Shown here one piece after another: positions 8,833 to 17,414 of a stretch of 49,738 bases of DNA. The stretch spans positions 1 through 49,738 of the forward strand of contig JALSQZ010000122.1 in assembly GCA_026985055.1 (NCBI GenBank), given 5' to 3'. A program made the position numbers and the translations under genes. A model generated the notes under the pieces. That model made no database searches, was not told where the DNA came from, and worked only from the letters and a program-made list of their open reading frames with translations. Numbering within the stretch: position 1 is the stretch's first letter; every line of letters begins with the position of its first letter. The stretch comes from Sedimenticola sp. GTDB lineage: Bacteria; Pseudomonadota; Gammaproteobacteria; Chromatiales; Chromatiaceae.

Positions 8833-9073
8833 CCCGAATATTGCACCAGAACGCGCAAAATGTGGGTTTTTAACGTGAATTACAGCCTGTTGCGTGACGA
8901 TTATGCTGGATACAGTTCGTACCTGTCATGCTATCCGGTTTTTCCCAGGATCTTTTCACCCAGCTTGCCCGAACGCCCTGCAAGTCGATGAATGACATCG
9001 GCTTTTGTCCGTTCGAACAATCTGGGCAAAAATCCCTCCGGGAAAATTCCGGATTCCGGTGCAACATGCGGGT
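8832..9073 (+). mobile_element. 243-bp MITE family, complete copy in the lpxL-like stop codon
   Basis: A 242-base element bounded by TA dinucleotides (8830-8831 and 9074-9075). The left terminus is ACCCGAATATTGCACCAGAA; the right terminus is a degenerate inverted match (GGTGCAACATGCGGGT). It has the same internal sequence and orientation as 44334-44576, with one base fewer in the G run near its left end. It encodes nothing convincing. The TA flanks suggest an IS630/Tc1-type transposition mechanism. Confidence 0.85.
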
Positions 9074-9088
9074 TAACGCTGATCAGCG

Positions 9089-9110
9089 TCAAATCCGACA
9101 GGCTCCTGGT
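9089..9110 (+). repeat. Half of a second palindromic repeat
   Basis: The 22 bases ending GACAGGCTCCTGGT recur exactly at 38300-38321, where they form the right arm of a 16-bp stem. Only this arm is present here, and it touches the yaeQ stop codon. It may be the remnant of an excised or decayed palindromic element. Confidence 0.55.
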
Positions 9111-9643
9111 CAGGAAAGCTCGACAAGACGGCTTGATAGGGTTTGTTCTCCCGTGTCCAGATACAGGGTTCCCCCGGTTACGGTCATTTGCCAGCGTATG
9201 CGCCGGGGTGGCGAGGGGCTCAGGTTTTCCACCAGATCCGCTTCCAGGCAGAGAATGCGGCCATCGAAGGCCGGCAATTTCCCGCCATGCTGACTTTGCC
9301 AGCGGCGCAGCAGACCGTCGTGGGTGAGCACGGTTACTTCCGGGATATGCTTGGCCGCTTTTCGCAGCCTTTGTTCTGTCGGTGTACCCGTGTCTATCCA
9401 GTGGCGAAGTTCTCCGGTGAGGGCACGAACACTGAGGTCGGGGGCGTCTCCCTGACTTACGCCACCGCTGCGAAATTCCATTCCTTCCTCGTGCAACAGG
9501 GCAAAAGCCAGCAGGCGCAGTATCAGTCGTTCCGTGGTTTCTGAAGGGTGCCGGGGCGTGCTGATTTTCAGGTTAAGGTATCGTTCCCGGTCCGCATCCG
9601 CCAGCTGGATTTCCACATGATGGACCTGGCTGCCCTGGGCCAT
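9110..9643 (-). CDS. yaeQ: YaeQ family protein
   Basis: A 177-residue protein matching the gammaproteobacterial YaeQ family in length and in the RHPSETTERLILRLLAFAL segment (about 31-49; E. coli has RHPSETQERMMLRLLAW). Other family features are DLSVRALTGELRHWIDTG and the C-terminal TLYLDTGEQ. The fold resembles PD-(D/E)xK nucleases, but the function is unsettled. There is no signal peptide. It is followed at its 3' end by a repeat remnant and a MITE, and lies 2 bases downstream of the YcgN-like gene, so the two are probably cotranscribed. Confidence 0.88.
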   Translation of the reverse strand: MAQGSQVHHVEIQLADADRERYLNLKISTPRHPSETTERLILRLLAFALLHEEGMEFRSGGVSQGDAPDLSVRALTGELRHWIDTGTPTEQRLRKAAKHIPEVTVLTHDGLLRRWQSQHGGKLPAFDGRILCLEADLVENLSPSPPRRIRWQMTVTGGTLYLDTGEQTLSSRLVELS

Positions 9644-9645
9644 GT

Positions 9646-10098
9646 CTATTTGATCCAGTCGATCAGATGGCAGTCCAGCCGGTCGGCATCATCCTCACAG
9701 ATGGTGCGCCCATTGATGCCGTTTCCGGATTGGTAGACCGAATCCGGATTTCCCGAGACCAGGGGATGCCAGTCTGGCAGGGCCTTGCCTTCGGCGAGCA
9801 GCCTGTAGGCGCAAGTGCTGGGCAGCCAGTAGGGGTCTTGCAGCTCGTCCATGGTGATGGTGACGCAATCCGGCACGCGTCTGGAGCGGTTCGGATAGTC
9901 TGAGCAGCGGCTGTTGGCGGTATCCAGGAGCCGGCAATGAACATTGGTGAAATAGATCTCCCGGGTGTCTTCGTCTTCCAGGCGGTGCAGACAGCATTTG
10001 GCACAGCGGTCACAAAGAGATTCCCACTCTTCCGTGGTCATTTCTTCCAGGGTTTTGTACTGCCAGAAGTTTGGGGCGGTTTGGGTCATGGAGGCCAT
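9646..10098 (-). CDS. YcgN-family cysteine-cluster protein
   Basis: A 150-residue protein rich in cysteine. It has FWQYKTLEEMTTEEWESL near the N-terminus, then CDRCAKCCLHRLEDED, then a series CRLLD, CSDYPNRSRRVPDC and CAYRLLAEG, the layout of the UPF0260/YcgN family, which is likely to bind zinc or an iron-sulfur cluster. A second in-frame ATG three codons in (MTQTAP, 10089) is equally plausible as the start. The function is unknown. It is the upstream partner of yaeQ. Confidence 0.88.
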   Translation of the reverse strand: MASMTQTAPNFWQYKTLEEMTTEEWESLCDRCAKCCLHRLEDEDTREIYFTNVHCRLLDTANSRCSDYPNRSRRVPDCVTITMDELQDPYWLPSTCAYRLLAEGKALPDWHPLVSGNPDSVYQSGNGINGRTICEDDADRLDCHLIDWIK

Positions 10099-10371
10099 TC
10101 TACAGAGATTCTACCCATTATCTACCAGCCGTTATGCACAAGCCGGTTGCAGGGAGGATAATTTGTATCGGGTTAGAGAAAACTATGAATGTTTTTTCTA
10201 AAAGATAATCATAACATATTGATAATATGTAAAATATATCAATTTGTTCAAAAACTGGTCAATTTAAGACAATTCCATGACTGATGCGGAATTTGATGTC
10301 TTTACGCATGTTACTGACAGAGTTATCCACAGCTTGTGTGGAAAACTTTTTGTGCATATTGGCGCATTTCA
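10099..10371. promoter_or_regulatory. AT-rich intergenic region with two consensus DnaA boxes
   Basis: No gene is seen. TTATGCACA (10132-10140) and TTATCCACA (10323-10331) both fit the DnaA consensus TTATNCACA. A third, inverted near-match TTTTCCACA is at 10337-10345 on the minus strand. Between them lies a strongly AT-rich stretch (about 10180-10270) with the dyad TTGATA...TATCAA (10219-10242). The promoter of the YcgN-like gene must lie here. The combination resembles a DnaA-binding or origin-like site, but usual oriC neighbours such as dnaA or mnmG are absent. Confidence 0.4.
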
Positions 10372-10701
10372 TCAACCTGTTGTTACCTGCTGGTCAAAAT
10401 CTTTCAGGACGCCCAACAGCCCGCGTACCTTGAGTGGATTTTCCTCCCGCCAGGCCATTTCCGCCATGGGCGTAATGGCGCATTCTCCAGGCAAGGGGGA
10501 TTGCTGCTCGATGAGCTGGTGAAATCCCGGTATCAGCACCCATTGCAGCCACTGGTGGAATTCCATGCGATCGTGACAGAAGGGGGCTGTGCTGGCCAAG
10601 GCCTGGGGGTCCGGTGGTTGTTCTGACCACCAGCCCAGGGCGCGCATTTCTGCTTCCATGCGTTGCAGCTGTCGTGAAAGTTCCTGATAATCGGCGGACA
10701 T
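10372..10701 (-). CDS. YqcC family protein
   Basis: A 109-residue protein of the YqcC (DUF446) family, recognised by LQRMEAEMRALGWW, FCHDRMEFHQWLQWVLIPGF and MAWREENPLKVRGLL. The frame is open for 59 more codons upstream, but that extension overlaps the divergent ogt gene and lacks family similarity, so the start is the ATG at 10699-10701. It is probably cytoplasmic, and its function is unknown. It is divergent from ogt with 36 bases between the start codons. Confidence 0.85.
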   Translation of the reverse strand: MSADYQELSRQLQRMEAEMRALGWWSEQPPDPQALASTAPFCHDRMEFHQWLQWVLIPGFHQLIEQQSPLPGECAITPMAEMAWREENPLKVRGLLGVLKDFDQQVTTG

Positions 10702-10737
10702 GACGGTTTCCCATTGGGGCTGATCAGGGGAGAGATT

Positions 10738-11217
10738 ATGACAGACCAAAGCCCGGCAGCGGAATATCAGGCTGCCTGCCACACGCCAATAGGCTGGGTG
10801 GCCGTTGCTGCTTCGCAAGATGCCGTGGTCAAGGTGAAGATCCTGGAGAGCCAGCCGCGGCTGCAAGCCGGTCGGCATGTTCTTGCGGATCAGGCTTGTG
10901 CGGTGCTGGACGCCTGGCTGGGGGGAGGGAAGTGGCCTCGCTTTGCCGCCCTGGAACCTCAGGGCACGGATTTCCAGCGTAGGGTGTGGAAGGCATTGTT
11001 ACAAATTTCTCCGGGCCAGACCCGTACCTATGGCGAGCTTGCCAGGCAATTGGACAGCAGTCCGCGTGCCGTGGGAGGAGCTTGCCGCAGTAATCCGATC
11101 CCCTTGTTCATTCCCTGCCATCGGGTGGTGGCGGCCAACGGGGATGGCGGATTTGCCGGGCATACCCAAGGGCGCTGGATGGATATCAAACGCTGGCTCA
11201 TTCGCCATGAACGATGA
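10738..11217 (+). CDS. ogt: Methylated-DNA--protein-cysteine methyltransferase
   Basis: Suicide DNA repair protein that removes alkyl groups from O6-alkylguanine onto its own cysteine. The 159-residue protein has the helix-turn-helix region (GQTRTYGELARQL), the arginine-finger segment RAVGGACRSNPIPL and the active site IPCHRVV. The chosen ATG at 10738 has AGGGGAG a few bases upstream; a longer frame starting 8 codons earlier lacks such a site. The end overlaps the start of xerD by 11 bases, so the two are probably translated together. Confidence 0.93.
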   Translation: MTDQSPAAEYQAACHTPIGWVAVAASQDAVVKVKILESQPRLQAGRHVLADQACAVLDAWLGGGKWPRFAALEPQGTDFQRRVWKALLQISPGQTRTYGELARQLDSSPRAVGGACRSNPIPLFIPCHRVVAANGDGGFAGHTQGRWMDIKRWLIRHER

Positions 11218-12100
11218 ACAGGCCATTGCCCTGTTCACGGACATGCTCTGGCTGGAACGGGGCTTGTCCCGCAACACCCTGGCGTCCTACCAGTCGGATC
11301 TGCGCAAGGCGTCGAAATGGCTGGGGCAACAACATGGAACCTCTCTCGTGCAAGCCGGACAGGAACAGCTCCTGGCATGGCTGGCCAGTCTGGTGGCGGC
11401 AGGACAGAGCGCCCGTACCAGCGCCCGGCGCCTGTCCGCCTTGCGCCAGTTTTTTCAACATGCCTTGCGTGAGGGCTGGGTGGCGGTGGATCCAAGTCTG
11501 GATATACAGGCGCCGCGGCTGGGCCGCCCCTTGCCCAAAACACTGACTGAATCCGAGGTGCTGGCGCTTCTGGATGCTCCCGATACAGAGACTGCGGAAG
11601 GTTTCCGGGATCGCTGCATGCTGGAGCTCCTGTATGCGACAGGGCTGCGCGTATCCGAACTGGTCGGACTGCATCCGGATCAGGTCAGCCTTGCCCAGGG
11701 CTTGGTAAGGGTCACGGGCAAGGGGGGCAAGGAGCGCCTGGTGCCCATGGGAGATGAGGCCCAGGACTGGCTTCAGGGATTTATGCGCGGAGCGCGTCAG
11801 GAACTGCTGCGCGGGCGCGTCTGCGATGCGCTGTTTCCCACCCGGCGTGGCTCTGGCATGACCCGTCAGGCATTCTGGTATCGGGTCAGAAAGCATGCCC
11901 GAACCGCGGGCATACGCAAGCATTTGTCGCCCCACACACTCAGACATGCCTTTGCCACCCATCTGGTCAATCATGGGGCGGATCTGCGGGTGGTGCAGTT
12001 GTTGCTTGGCCACAGTGATCTTTCCACGACGCAGATCTATACCCATGTGGCAAAGGAGCGTCTGAAGCAGTTGCATGCCTTGCATCACCCTCGCGGATAA
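11207..12100 (+). CDS. xerD: Site-specific tyrosine recombinase XerD
   Basis: Resolves chromosome dimers at dif together with XerC and FtsK. The 297-residue protein has the N-terminal core-binding domain (about 1-90) and the catalytic domain with Arg148 (ATGLRVSE), Lys172, His243 and Arg246 (SPHTLRHAF), His269 (LLGHSDLST) and nucleophile Tyr278 (IYTHV). These are one or zero residues off the E. coli numbering. The start is the ATG at 11207, inside the 3' end of ogt; the frame stays open further upstream but only as an overlap with ogt. XerC is not in the window, so the XerD assignment rests on close sequence and length match. Confidence 0.93.
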   Translation: MNDEQAIALFTDMLWLERGLSRNTLASYQSDLRKASKWLGQQHGTSLVQAGQEQLLAWLASLVAAGQSARTSARRLSALRQFFQHALREGWVAVDPSLDIQAPRLGRPLPKTLTESEVLALLDAPDTETAEGFRDRCMLELLYATGLRVSELVGLHPDQVSLAQGLVRVTGKGGKERLVPMGDEAQDWLQGFMRGARQELLRGRVCDALFPTRRGSGMTRQAFWYRVRKHARTAGIRKHLSPHTLRHAFATHLVNHGADLRVVQLLLGHSDLSTTQIYTHVAKERLKQLHALHHPRG

Positions 12101-12106
12101 CGGGCC

Positions 12107-12129
12107 GTTGAAAAACGCCGTTTTTCAAC
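12107..12129. terminator. Perfect hairpin after xerD
   Basis: GTTGAAAAAC, a 3-base GCC loop, then GTTTTTCAAC form a 10-bp perfect stem just downstream of the xerD stop. There is no separate U tract, so its strength as a terminator is uncertain. The uridines within the stem would be the last transcribed part. Confidence 0.45.
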
Positions 12130-12245
12130 ATCCTGACAATGGTGATCCAGGGTTTGTGTATCCGGTTCAAGCAAGATCCTCAACTTCCGGTTACAATGCG
12201 GATCCAATTCGGTTTGTTCACAGACACAAGGTGCGTTTACACATC

Positions 12246-13001
12246 ATGTTTTATTCTCCCCTTATTCGTTCTCTCGCGGTTTGCCTGATGTTGCTGCTGA
12301 CCGGCACGGCACTTGCCGCGCCAGCTGCTGCATCTGATCCGGCCATCGATCAGATCCGCAATTCCCTGGCCAAACGGCTGGGCGATATCAAGCTCGACAG
12401 TATAGAACCATCGCCGGTTCCAGGCTTGTATGAAGTGCTCATTGGCGCCCGTTTGTACTACGTATCTGCTGATGGACGCTATTTCATTCAGGGCAACATG
12501 AACGATCTGGAAACGGGGCAGGATCTTACCGAAGAAAAGGTATCCGCCGCACGCAGGAAGCTTATCGATGCGGTCGATGAAAAAGACATGATTATCTTTG
12601 GAAGCGACAACCGGAAACATACGATCAATGTGTTTACGGATGTCGATTGTGGTTATTGCCGAAAACTTCATTCCCAGATAGATCAGTACAACAAGGAAGG
12701 CATCGAAGTGCGTTATCTGGCCTTTCCCCGGGCCGGCGTCAACAGTGAATCCGGGCGGAAAATGGCTGCGGTATGGTGCGCGGATGACCGCAAGAAGGCC
12801 ATAAGTGAAGCCAAACAGGGGAAAAACCCGGGCAACAAGACTTGCGACAATCCGGTAGCCGAGCAGTACGCACTGGGAAAGGTGGTCGGGGTGACCGGTA
12901 CCCCCGCGCTGGTGCTGGAAAATGGCGAGCTGATTCCCGGCTACATTCCTCCCACACGGCTGAAAAAGCTGCTTGATTCCAAGGGACTGGATAAGAAATA
13001 G
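12246..13001 (+). CDS. dsbC: Thiol:disulfide interchange protein DsbC
   Basis: Periplasmic disulfide isomerase. The 251-residue protein starts with a signal peptide (hydrophobic core about 8-22, ALAAPAAA cleavage region). It then has the dimerisation domain ending near residue 85 and the thioredoxin-like domain with active site CGYC (135-138) and the cis-proline loop VTGTPALVLENG. Two further cysteines (WCADD and KTCDN) form the structural pair. The frame is open further upstream, but the signal peptide fixes the ATG at 12246. It is followed after 7 bases by the PP2C gene. Confidence 0.94.
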   Translation: MFYSPLIRSLAVCLMLLLTGTALAAPAAASDPAIDQIRNSLAKRLGDIKLDSIEPSPVPGLYEVLIGARLYYVSADGRYFIQGNMNDLETGQDLTEEKVSAARRKLIDAVDEKDMIIFGSDNRKHTINVFTDVDCGYCRKLHSQIDQYNKEGIEVRYLAFPRAGVNSESGRKMAAVWCADDRKKAISEAKQGKNPGNKTCDNPVAEQYALGKVVGVTGTPALVLENGELIPGYIPPTRLKKLLDSKGLDKK

Positions 13002-13008
13002 ATCTGCC

Positions 13009-13773
13009 ATGAGCGCTATTCTGCTGGATACCGCAAGCGCCACGGATGTGGGACTGGTGAGGAAGATCAATGAGGATTATCTGTTCGTCATGCCGGAGCA
13101 GGGTATTGTTGCCCTGGCGGACGGCATGGGGGGGCACCTGGCAGGGGAAGTAGCCGCTGAAGTGGCGGTGGAAGTGGCCGTGGAAGAACTGCGCCATGCG
13201 CAGCGTTTTTCCCAAATGGACACCATGCAGTGCCTGATGCATATTGGCGAAGCGGTGGAAAGAGCCAACCAGTCTGTATACACCCTGGCCCAGAGCAAGG
13301 AGGAACTGACCGGCATGGGAACCACCCTGGTGCTGGCCCTGTTCCAGGATGGCCACATTTATTATGCGCATGTGGGGGACTCGCGCATTTACCTTTTGCG
13401 CAACAACAAACTCATGCAATTGACCCGCGATCATTCCCTGATTCAGGAAGTGCTGGATCACGGGATCTTTCCCAACCGGGGAGAAGCCAGGGAAGCCGGT
13501 GTGGGTGAAAATGTGTTGACCCGCAGTCTGGGCTTTACCCTGGAAATCAATGTGGATGTGAACGAGGCTGTGGTCTGCAACAGTGACTTGTTTCTGTTTT
13601 GCAGCGATGGCCTGACCGGGCCGGTCAAAGAATCCACCATCCAGCAGCTCATGGCCCGGGAAGAACTTTCCCTGCAAAGCCGCGCCCGGGCGCTGGTTCA
13701 GGCGGCCAAGGATGGAGGCGGCAGGGACAATATTTCCCTGGTGCTGGCGCGTCCAGTCATGGCAGAGGCCTGA
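13009..13773 (+). CDS. PP2C-family serine/threonine protein phosphatase
   Basis: A 254-residue soluble phosphatase covering a full PPM/PP2C catalytic domain. Metal-binding and catalytic motifs in order are RKINEDYLF (about 19-27), LADGMGGHLAGEVAAE (about 38-53), GMGTTLVLAL, HVGDSRIYLL, LTRDHSL, FCSDGLTG and GGRDNISLVL near the C-terminus. It resembles bacterial Stp1/PppA-type phosphatases, which normally oppose an Hanks-type kinase; no kinase or secretion gene is nearby. It is convergent with mutS, and the MITE sits in the 30-base gap between the original gene ends. Confidence 0.92.
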   Translation: MSAILLDTASATDVGLVRKINEDYLFVMPEQGIVALADGMGGHLAGEVAAEVAVEVAVEELRHAQRFSQMDTMQCLMHIGEAVERANQSVYTLAQSKEELTGMGTTLVLALFQDGHIYYAHVGDSRIYLLRNNKLMQLTRDHSLIQEVLDHGIFPNRGEAREAGVGENVLTRSLGFTLEINVDVNEAVVCNSDLFLFCSDGLTGPVKESTIQQLMAREELSLQSRARALVQAAKDGGGRDNISLVLARPVMAEA

Positions 13774-13803
13774 CAGGCTGCTTTCAGGTATCCAGCTTCT
13801 TTA

Positions 13804-14046
13804 GCCCGAATATTGCACCGGAATCCGGAATTTTCCCGGAGAGATTTTTGCCCAGATTGTTCGAACGGACAAAAGCCGATGTTATTCATCGACTTGCATG
13901 GCGTTCGGGCAAGCTGGGTGAAAAGATCCCGGGAAAAACCGGATAGCATGACAGGTACGAACTGTATCCAGCATAATCGTCACGCAATAGGCTGTAATTT
14001 ATGGTAAAAACCCCACATTTTGCGCGTTCTGGTGCAATATTCGGGT
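13804..14046 (-). mobile_element. 243-bp MITE family, complete copy inserted in the 3' end of mutS
   Basis: Exactly 243 bases between TA dinucleotides at 13802-13803 and 14047-14048. Relative to the copy at 44334 it is inverted: its left end here is GCCCGAATATTGCACCGGAA and its right end reads GCACC...CGGGT inward from 14046. Removing the element and one TA restores a normal mutS end: CTA AAG AAG CTG GAT ACC TGA. Confidence 0.9.
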
Positions 14047-16590
14047 TAGCTCATACAACAGTTCCAGGGCTTGCTTGGGGGTGAGTTCGTCCGGGTCAAT
14101 ATCCTTTATTCTGTCTTCCAGCATGGAAACACAAGGAGGTTCCGGAGCCAGTTGCAGGGAAAGTTGGGGAATGTCCTGTTCCGCATGCCGCAGAGCCGCA
14201 TTTTCCAGGGATTGCAGACGTTCCCGGGCGCGTCTGATCACGGTTTTGGGTACACCGGCCAGAGCCGCCACCTGGAGGCCATAACTCTGGTTGGCCGGCC
14301 CTTCCTTGACCGCATGCATGAATACGATGCGCTCTCCGTGTTCCACGGCATCCAGATGGACATTGGCCACGCCGGGAAATTCTTCGGGCAGGGTGGTCAG
14401 TTCGAAATAATGGGTGGCAAACAGAGTGCAGGCCTGGATGCGCTCCGCCAGTTCCACGGCGCAGGACCAGGCCAGGGACAGGCCATCGAAGGTGCTGGTG
14501 CCACGTCCCACCTCGTCCATGAGCACCAGGGATTCCCGGGTGGCGTTGTGCAGGATATTGGCGGTTTCCTCCATTTCCACCATGAAGGTGGAGCGTCCGC
14601 CAGCCAGATCATCCGATGCGCCAATGCGTGAGAAAATGCGATCGATGGGGCCGATTTGCGCCGAGCGGGCGGGGACGAAGCTGCCGGCGCAAGCCATGAT
14701 GACGATGATGGCGCACTGGCGCATGTAGGTGGATTTGCCCCCCATGTTGGGGCCGGTGACGATGAGCATGCGCCGCTCCTCGTCGAAAGTCAGATCATTG
14801 GGCACGAAGGGTTGATCCAGGGATTGCTCCACTACGGGGTGACGGCCTTCTTCGATGGAGATTCCCGGCGTGCGGCTGAGACGCGGCCGGCTGAGATTCA
14901 GACTGTGGGCGCGCTCCGCCAGATTGATGAGCACATCCAGGGCGGCCAGGGCTTCGGCGCATTGCTGCAGGGGCGCAATCTCTTCCTGCAGCTGATCCAG
15001 CAGGTCTTCGTACAGCGCCTTTTCCCGGGCGAGGGCGCGCTCCCGTGCGGAGAGCACCTGGTCCTCGAATTTTTTCAGTTCCGGGGTGATGAAGCGTTCC
15101 GCGGATTTCAAGGTCTGGCGGCGCACATAATCATCCGGCGCCTTGTCGGAATGGGCCTTGCTGATCTCGATGTAATAGCCATGAACCCGGTTGTAGCTGA
15201 CCTTTAGGGAAGCGATGCCGGTGCGTTCACGCTCGCGGTTTTCCAGATCCAGAAGAAACTGATCGGCGTTTTGCGAGAGGGCGCGCAATTCGTCCAGCTG
15301 TGCGTCCCAGCCTTCCGCCAGCACGCCGCCATCACGGATCAGCATGGGAGGATTTTCCCGGATGGCTCGTTGCAGCAGATCGACCAGATCCTGGTGGCTG
15401 CCCGCCTGTTGCGCCAGTTGCCGAATCAGATTTGCGGACAGTGACCGCAGCTGTCGCTGTAGTTCGGGAAGCACGGCCAGGGAATCGCGCAGTGTCGCCA
15501 GATCCCGGGGGCGGGCGGTTTTCAGGGCAATGCGCGCGAGAATGCGCTCGATGTCGCCCACGCCTCGCAGCAGGCCATGCAACTCCTTGAGCCGGTCCTG
15601 ATCGAGGAAAGCGGCAATGGCGTCATGACGGGCCTGAATGGCCTGCTGATCCCGCAGGGGGCGGTTGATCCAGCGGCGCAGCAGGCGACTTCCCATGGCG
15701 GTGGCGGTCTGGTCCAGCAGCCCGGTCAGGGAGTGCTGCTTCAAACCGGACTGGGACTGATCCAGCTCCAGGTTGCGCCGGGTGGCGGCATCGATGACCA
15801 GAGCCTCGCTGCGGTTCTCCACTTTCAGAGCGGTGATATGGGGCAGGGCAGCCTGCTGGGTTTCACTCACATACTGGAGCAGGGCGCCGGCTGCCATGAT
15901 GGCAAAAGGCATGTCCTGCACGCCGAAACCGCTCAGATCCTGAGTACCGAACTGGCGTAGCAATTGATCGCGGCTGCTGTCTAGGTCGAAATGCCAGGCG
16001 GGGCGCCGGGTGATGCCACGAATTTCCGGAGTACCGGGAGGCAGTTGCCAGTCTTCTTCCAGCAGCAGCTCCGCGGGCTTGAGGCGTTCCAGCTCGCCGG
16101 CCAGGGTTTCCCTGTCTTCTGCCTGCTGGACGCGGAAATGGCCGCTGCCCAGATCCAGCCAGGCCAGTCCGTAAGCGGAATCTCCTTCCCAAAGGGCAGC
16201 AAGAAGATTGTCATGCCGTTCTTCCAGCAGGGCTTCGTCCGTCACTGTTCCCGGTGTGATGATGCGTACTACCTTGCGTTCCACCGGACCTTTGCTGGTT
16301 GCCGGGTCGCCAATCTGTTCACAGATGGCGACCGACTCTCCCTGACGAATCAGTCGCGCCAGATAGTTCTCCGCCGCGTGGTAGGGAATACCTGCCATGG
16401 GAATGGGCTGCCCGTTGGATTTGCCACGGCTGGTGAGAGTGATGTCCAGCAGACGCGCGGCCTTTTCCGCATCGCTGTAGAACAGTTCGTAGAAATCCCC
16501 CATGCGGTAGAATACCAGCATTTCGGGGTAATCTGCCTTGATGCGCAAATACTGCTGCATCATGGGTGTATGTCTGGAGGAAGCGCTCAC
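13999..16590 (-). CDS. mutS: DNA mismatch repair protein MutS with a transposon-derived C-terminus
   Basis: Recognises mismatches and starts methyl-directed repair. The 863-residue protein has the mismatch-binding motif GDFYELF (about 32-38), connector, core and clamp domains, the Walker A loop [10 protein letters not shown] (near 613) and Walker B region [16 protein letters not shown] (near 690). Family similarity continues through [13 protein letters not shown], after which the last 15 residues ([15 protein letters not shown]) are encoded inside the MITE. The ancestral protein would end ELKKLDT and have 853 residues, the E. coli length. The C-terminal tetramerisation region could be mildly affected; activity is probably kept. 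It lies 6 bases after a cupin gene. Confidence 0.96.
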   Translation of the reverse strand: MSASSRHTPMMQQYLRIKADYPEMLVFYRMGDFYELFYSDAEKAARLLDITLTSRGKSNGQPIPMAGIPYHAAENYLARLIRQGESVAICEQIGDPATSKGPVERKVVRIITPGTVTDEALLEERHDNLLAALWEGDSAYGLAWLDLGSGHFRVQQAEDRETLAGELERLKPAELLLEEDWQLPPGTPEIRGITRRPAWHFDLDSSRDQLLRQFGTQDLSGFGVQDMPFAIMAAGALLQYVSETQQAALPHITALKVENRSEALVIDAATRRNLELDQSQSGLKQHSLTGLLDQTATAMGSRLLRRWINRPLRDQQAIQARHDAIAAFLDQDRLKELHGLLRGVGDIERILARIALKTARPRDLATLRDSLAVLPELQRQLRSLSANLIRQLAQQAGSHQDLVDLLQRAIRENPPMLIRDGGVLAEGWDAQLDELRALSQNADQFLLDLENRERERTGIASLKVSYNRVHGYYIEISKAHSDKAPDDYVRRQTLKSAERFITPELKKFEDQVLSARERALAREKALYEDLLDQLQEEIAPLQQCAEALAALDVLINLAERAHSLNLSRPRLSRTPGISIEEGRHPVVEQSLDQPFVPNDLTFDEERRMLIVTGPNMGGKSTYMRQCAIIVIMACAGSFVPARSAQIGPIDRIFSRIGASDDLAGGRSTFMVEMEETANILHNATRESLVLMDEVGRGTSTFDGLSLAWSCAVELAERIQACTLFATHYFELTTLPEEFPGVANVHLDAVEHGERIVFMHAVKEGPANQSYGLQVAALAGVPKTVIRRARERLQSLENAALRHAEQDIPQLSLQLAPEPPCVSMLEDRIKDIDPDELTPKQALELLYELTRILHQNAQNVGFLP

Positions 16591-16596
16591 CGGGCG

Positions 16597-16878
16597 TTAC
16601 TGGAAGTCGTAATATTTTTCCACGTCTTCAAGAATTTCCCAGGTGCATTTCATTCCCGCGGGGAAGGTAATCAGGTCGCCGCGCTGGAACTCCATGGGTT
16701 CACCGCCTTCCGGGGTGACGACAAAGCGTCCACGGGTGATATAGCAGGTTTCCTGTTGTGCATAGGTCCAGGGGAAAGTGGATTTTTCCTTCTTCCAGAT
16801 GCCCCAGTTTTCCACGCCCATGACTTCCAGTTTCATGGGAGAGGGGTTACGCTCAAGCAATATGCCCTGATTGTTCAT
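16597..16878 (-). CDS. Small cupin-domain protein
   Basis: A 93-residue single-domain cupin resembling the DUF861/EutQ-like group. It contains GIWKKEKSTFPWTYAQQ, ETCYITRGRFVVTPEG (a cupin motif 1 with a glutamate ligand) and FQRGDLITFPAGMKCTWE (motif 2). The ATG at 16876-16878 is chosen because the upstream extension has no similarity and would overlap the divergent pncC promoter. The ligand is unknown. It precedes mutS by 6 bases, so the two may be cotranscribed. Confidence 0.85.
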   Translation of the reverse strand: MNNQGILLERNPSPMKLEVMGVENWGIWKKEKSTFPWTYAQQETCYITRGRFVVTPEGGEPMEFQRGDLITFPAGMKCTWEILEDVEKYYDFQ

Positions 16879-16922
16879 TGAGTACCTGTTGGTTTGACTG
16901 CCGATGCAAAGAGGTGAGTGTA

Positions 16923-17414
16923 ATGCAAGATGCGTATCTGGAACAATTGGCGCGCAACACCGGAACAGGGCTGTTGCGCAACGGCTTGCTCCTGGCAACC
17001 GCGGAATCCTGCACCGGCGGGTGGATAGCAAAACTGATGACGGATATTCCCGGCTCCAGCCAATGGTTTGAACGGGGATTTGTCACCTACAGCAACCAGG
17101 CCAAGGAGGAGATGCTGGACGTGCGCCCGGCCACCATCGAGCTGTTTGGCGCCGTAAGTGAGCAGACCGTGCGCGAAATGGCGGCGGGCGCGCTGGGCAA
17201 CAGCCGGGCCCAGGTGTCTCTGGCGGTAAGTGGAATAGCCGGGCCCGGAGGCGGCAGTGAAGACAAACCGGTGGGAACCGTATGGTTTGCCTGGGCGGAT
17301 CCGTTCCGGTTGCGGGCGGAGCGCTGCTGGTTCCCGGGAAACCGGGAAGAGGTCAGGCGCCGGGCCAGCATTCACGCCTTGCGCGGGCTGGAGGATATCC
17401 TTGGCCGGAAATAG
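16923..17414 (+). CDS. pncC: Nicotinamide-nucleotide amidohydrolase (CinA C-terminal family)
   Basis: Deamidates NMN to nicotinic acid mononucleotide for pyridine nucleotide recycling. The 163-residue protein is a stand-alone CinA C-terminal domain with LLATAESCTGGWIAKLMTD (about 21-39), RGFVTYSNQAKEEMLDV and the SGIAGPGGGSEDKPVGTVWFA-type loop. The ATG at 16923 follows GAGGTGAG. Its end overlaps the start of thpR by 14 bases. It is the first gene of the recA region, a place pncC/ygaD occupies in many Gammaproteobacteria. Confidence 0.93.
   Translation: MQDAYLEQLARNTGTGLLRNGLLLATAESCTGGWIAKLMTDIPGSSQWFERGFVTYSNQAKEEMLDVRPATIELFGAVSEQTVREMAAGALGNSRAQVSLAVSGIAGPGGGSEDKPVGTVWFAWADPFRLRAERCWFPGNREEVRRRASIHALRGLEDILGRK

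Noticed and set aside
13813..14007. A 64-codon open frame inside the MITE (also in the other copies, both strands)
   Set aside because: It recurs only because the element recurs; it crosses no recognisable domain, lacks a ribosome site and differs in frame integrity between copies.
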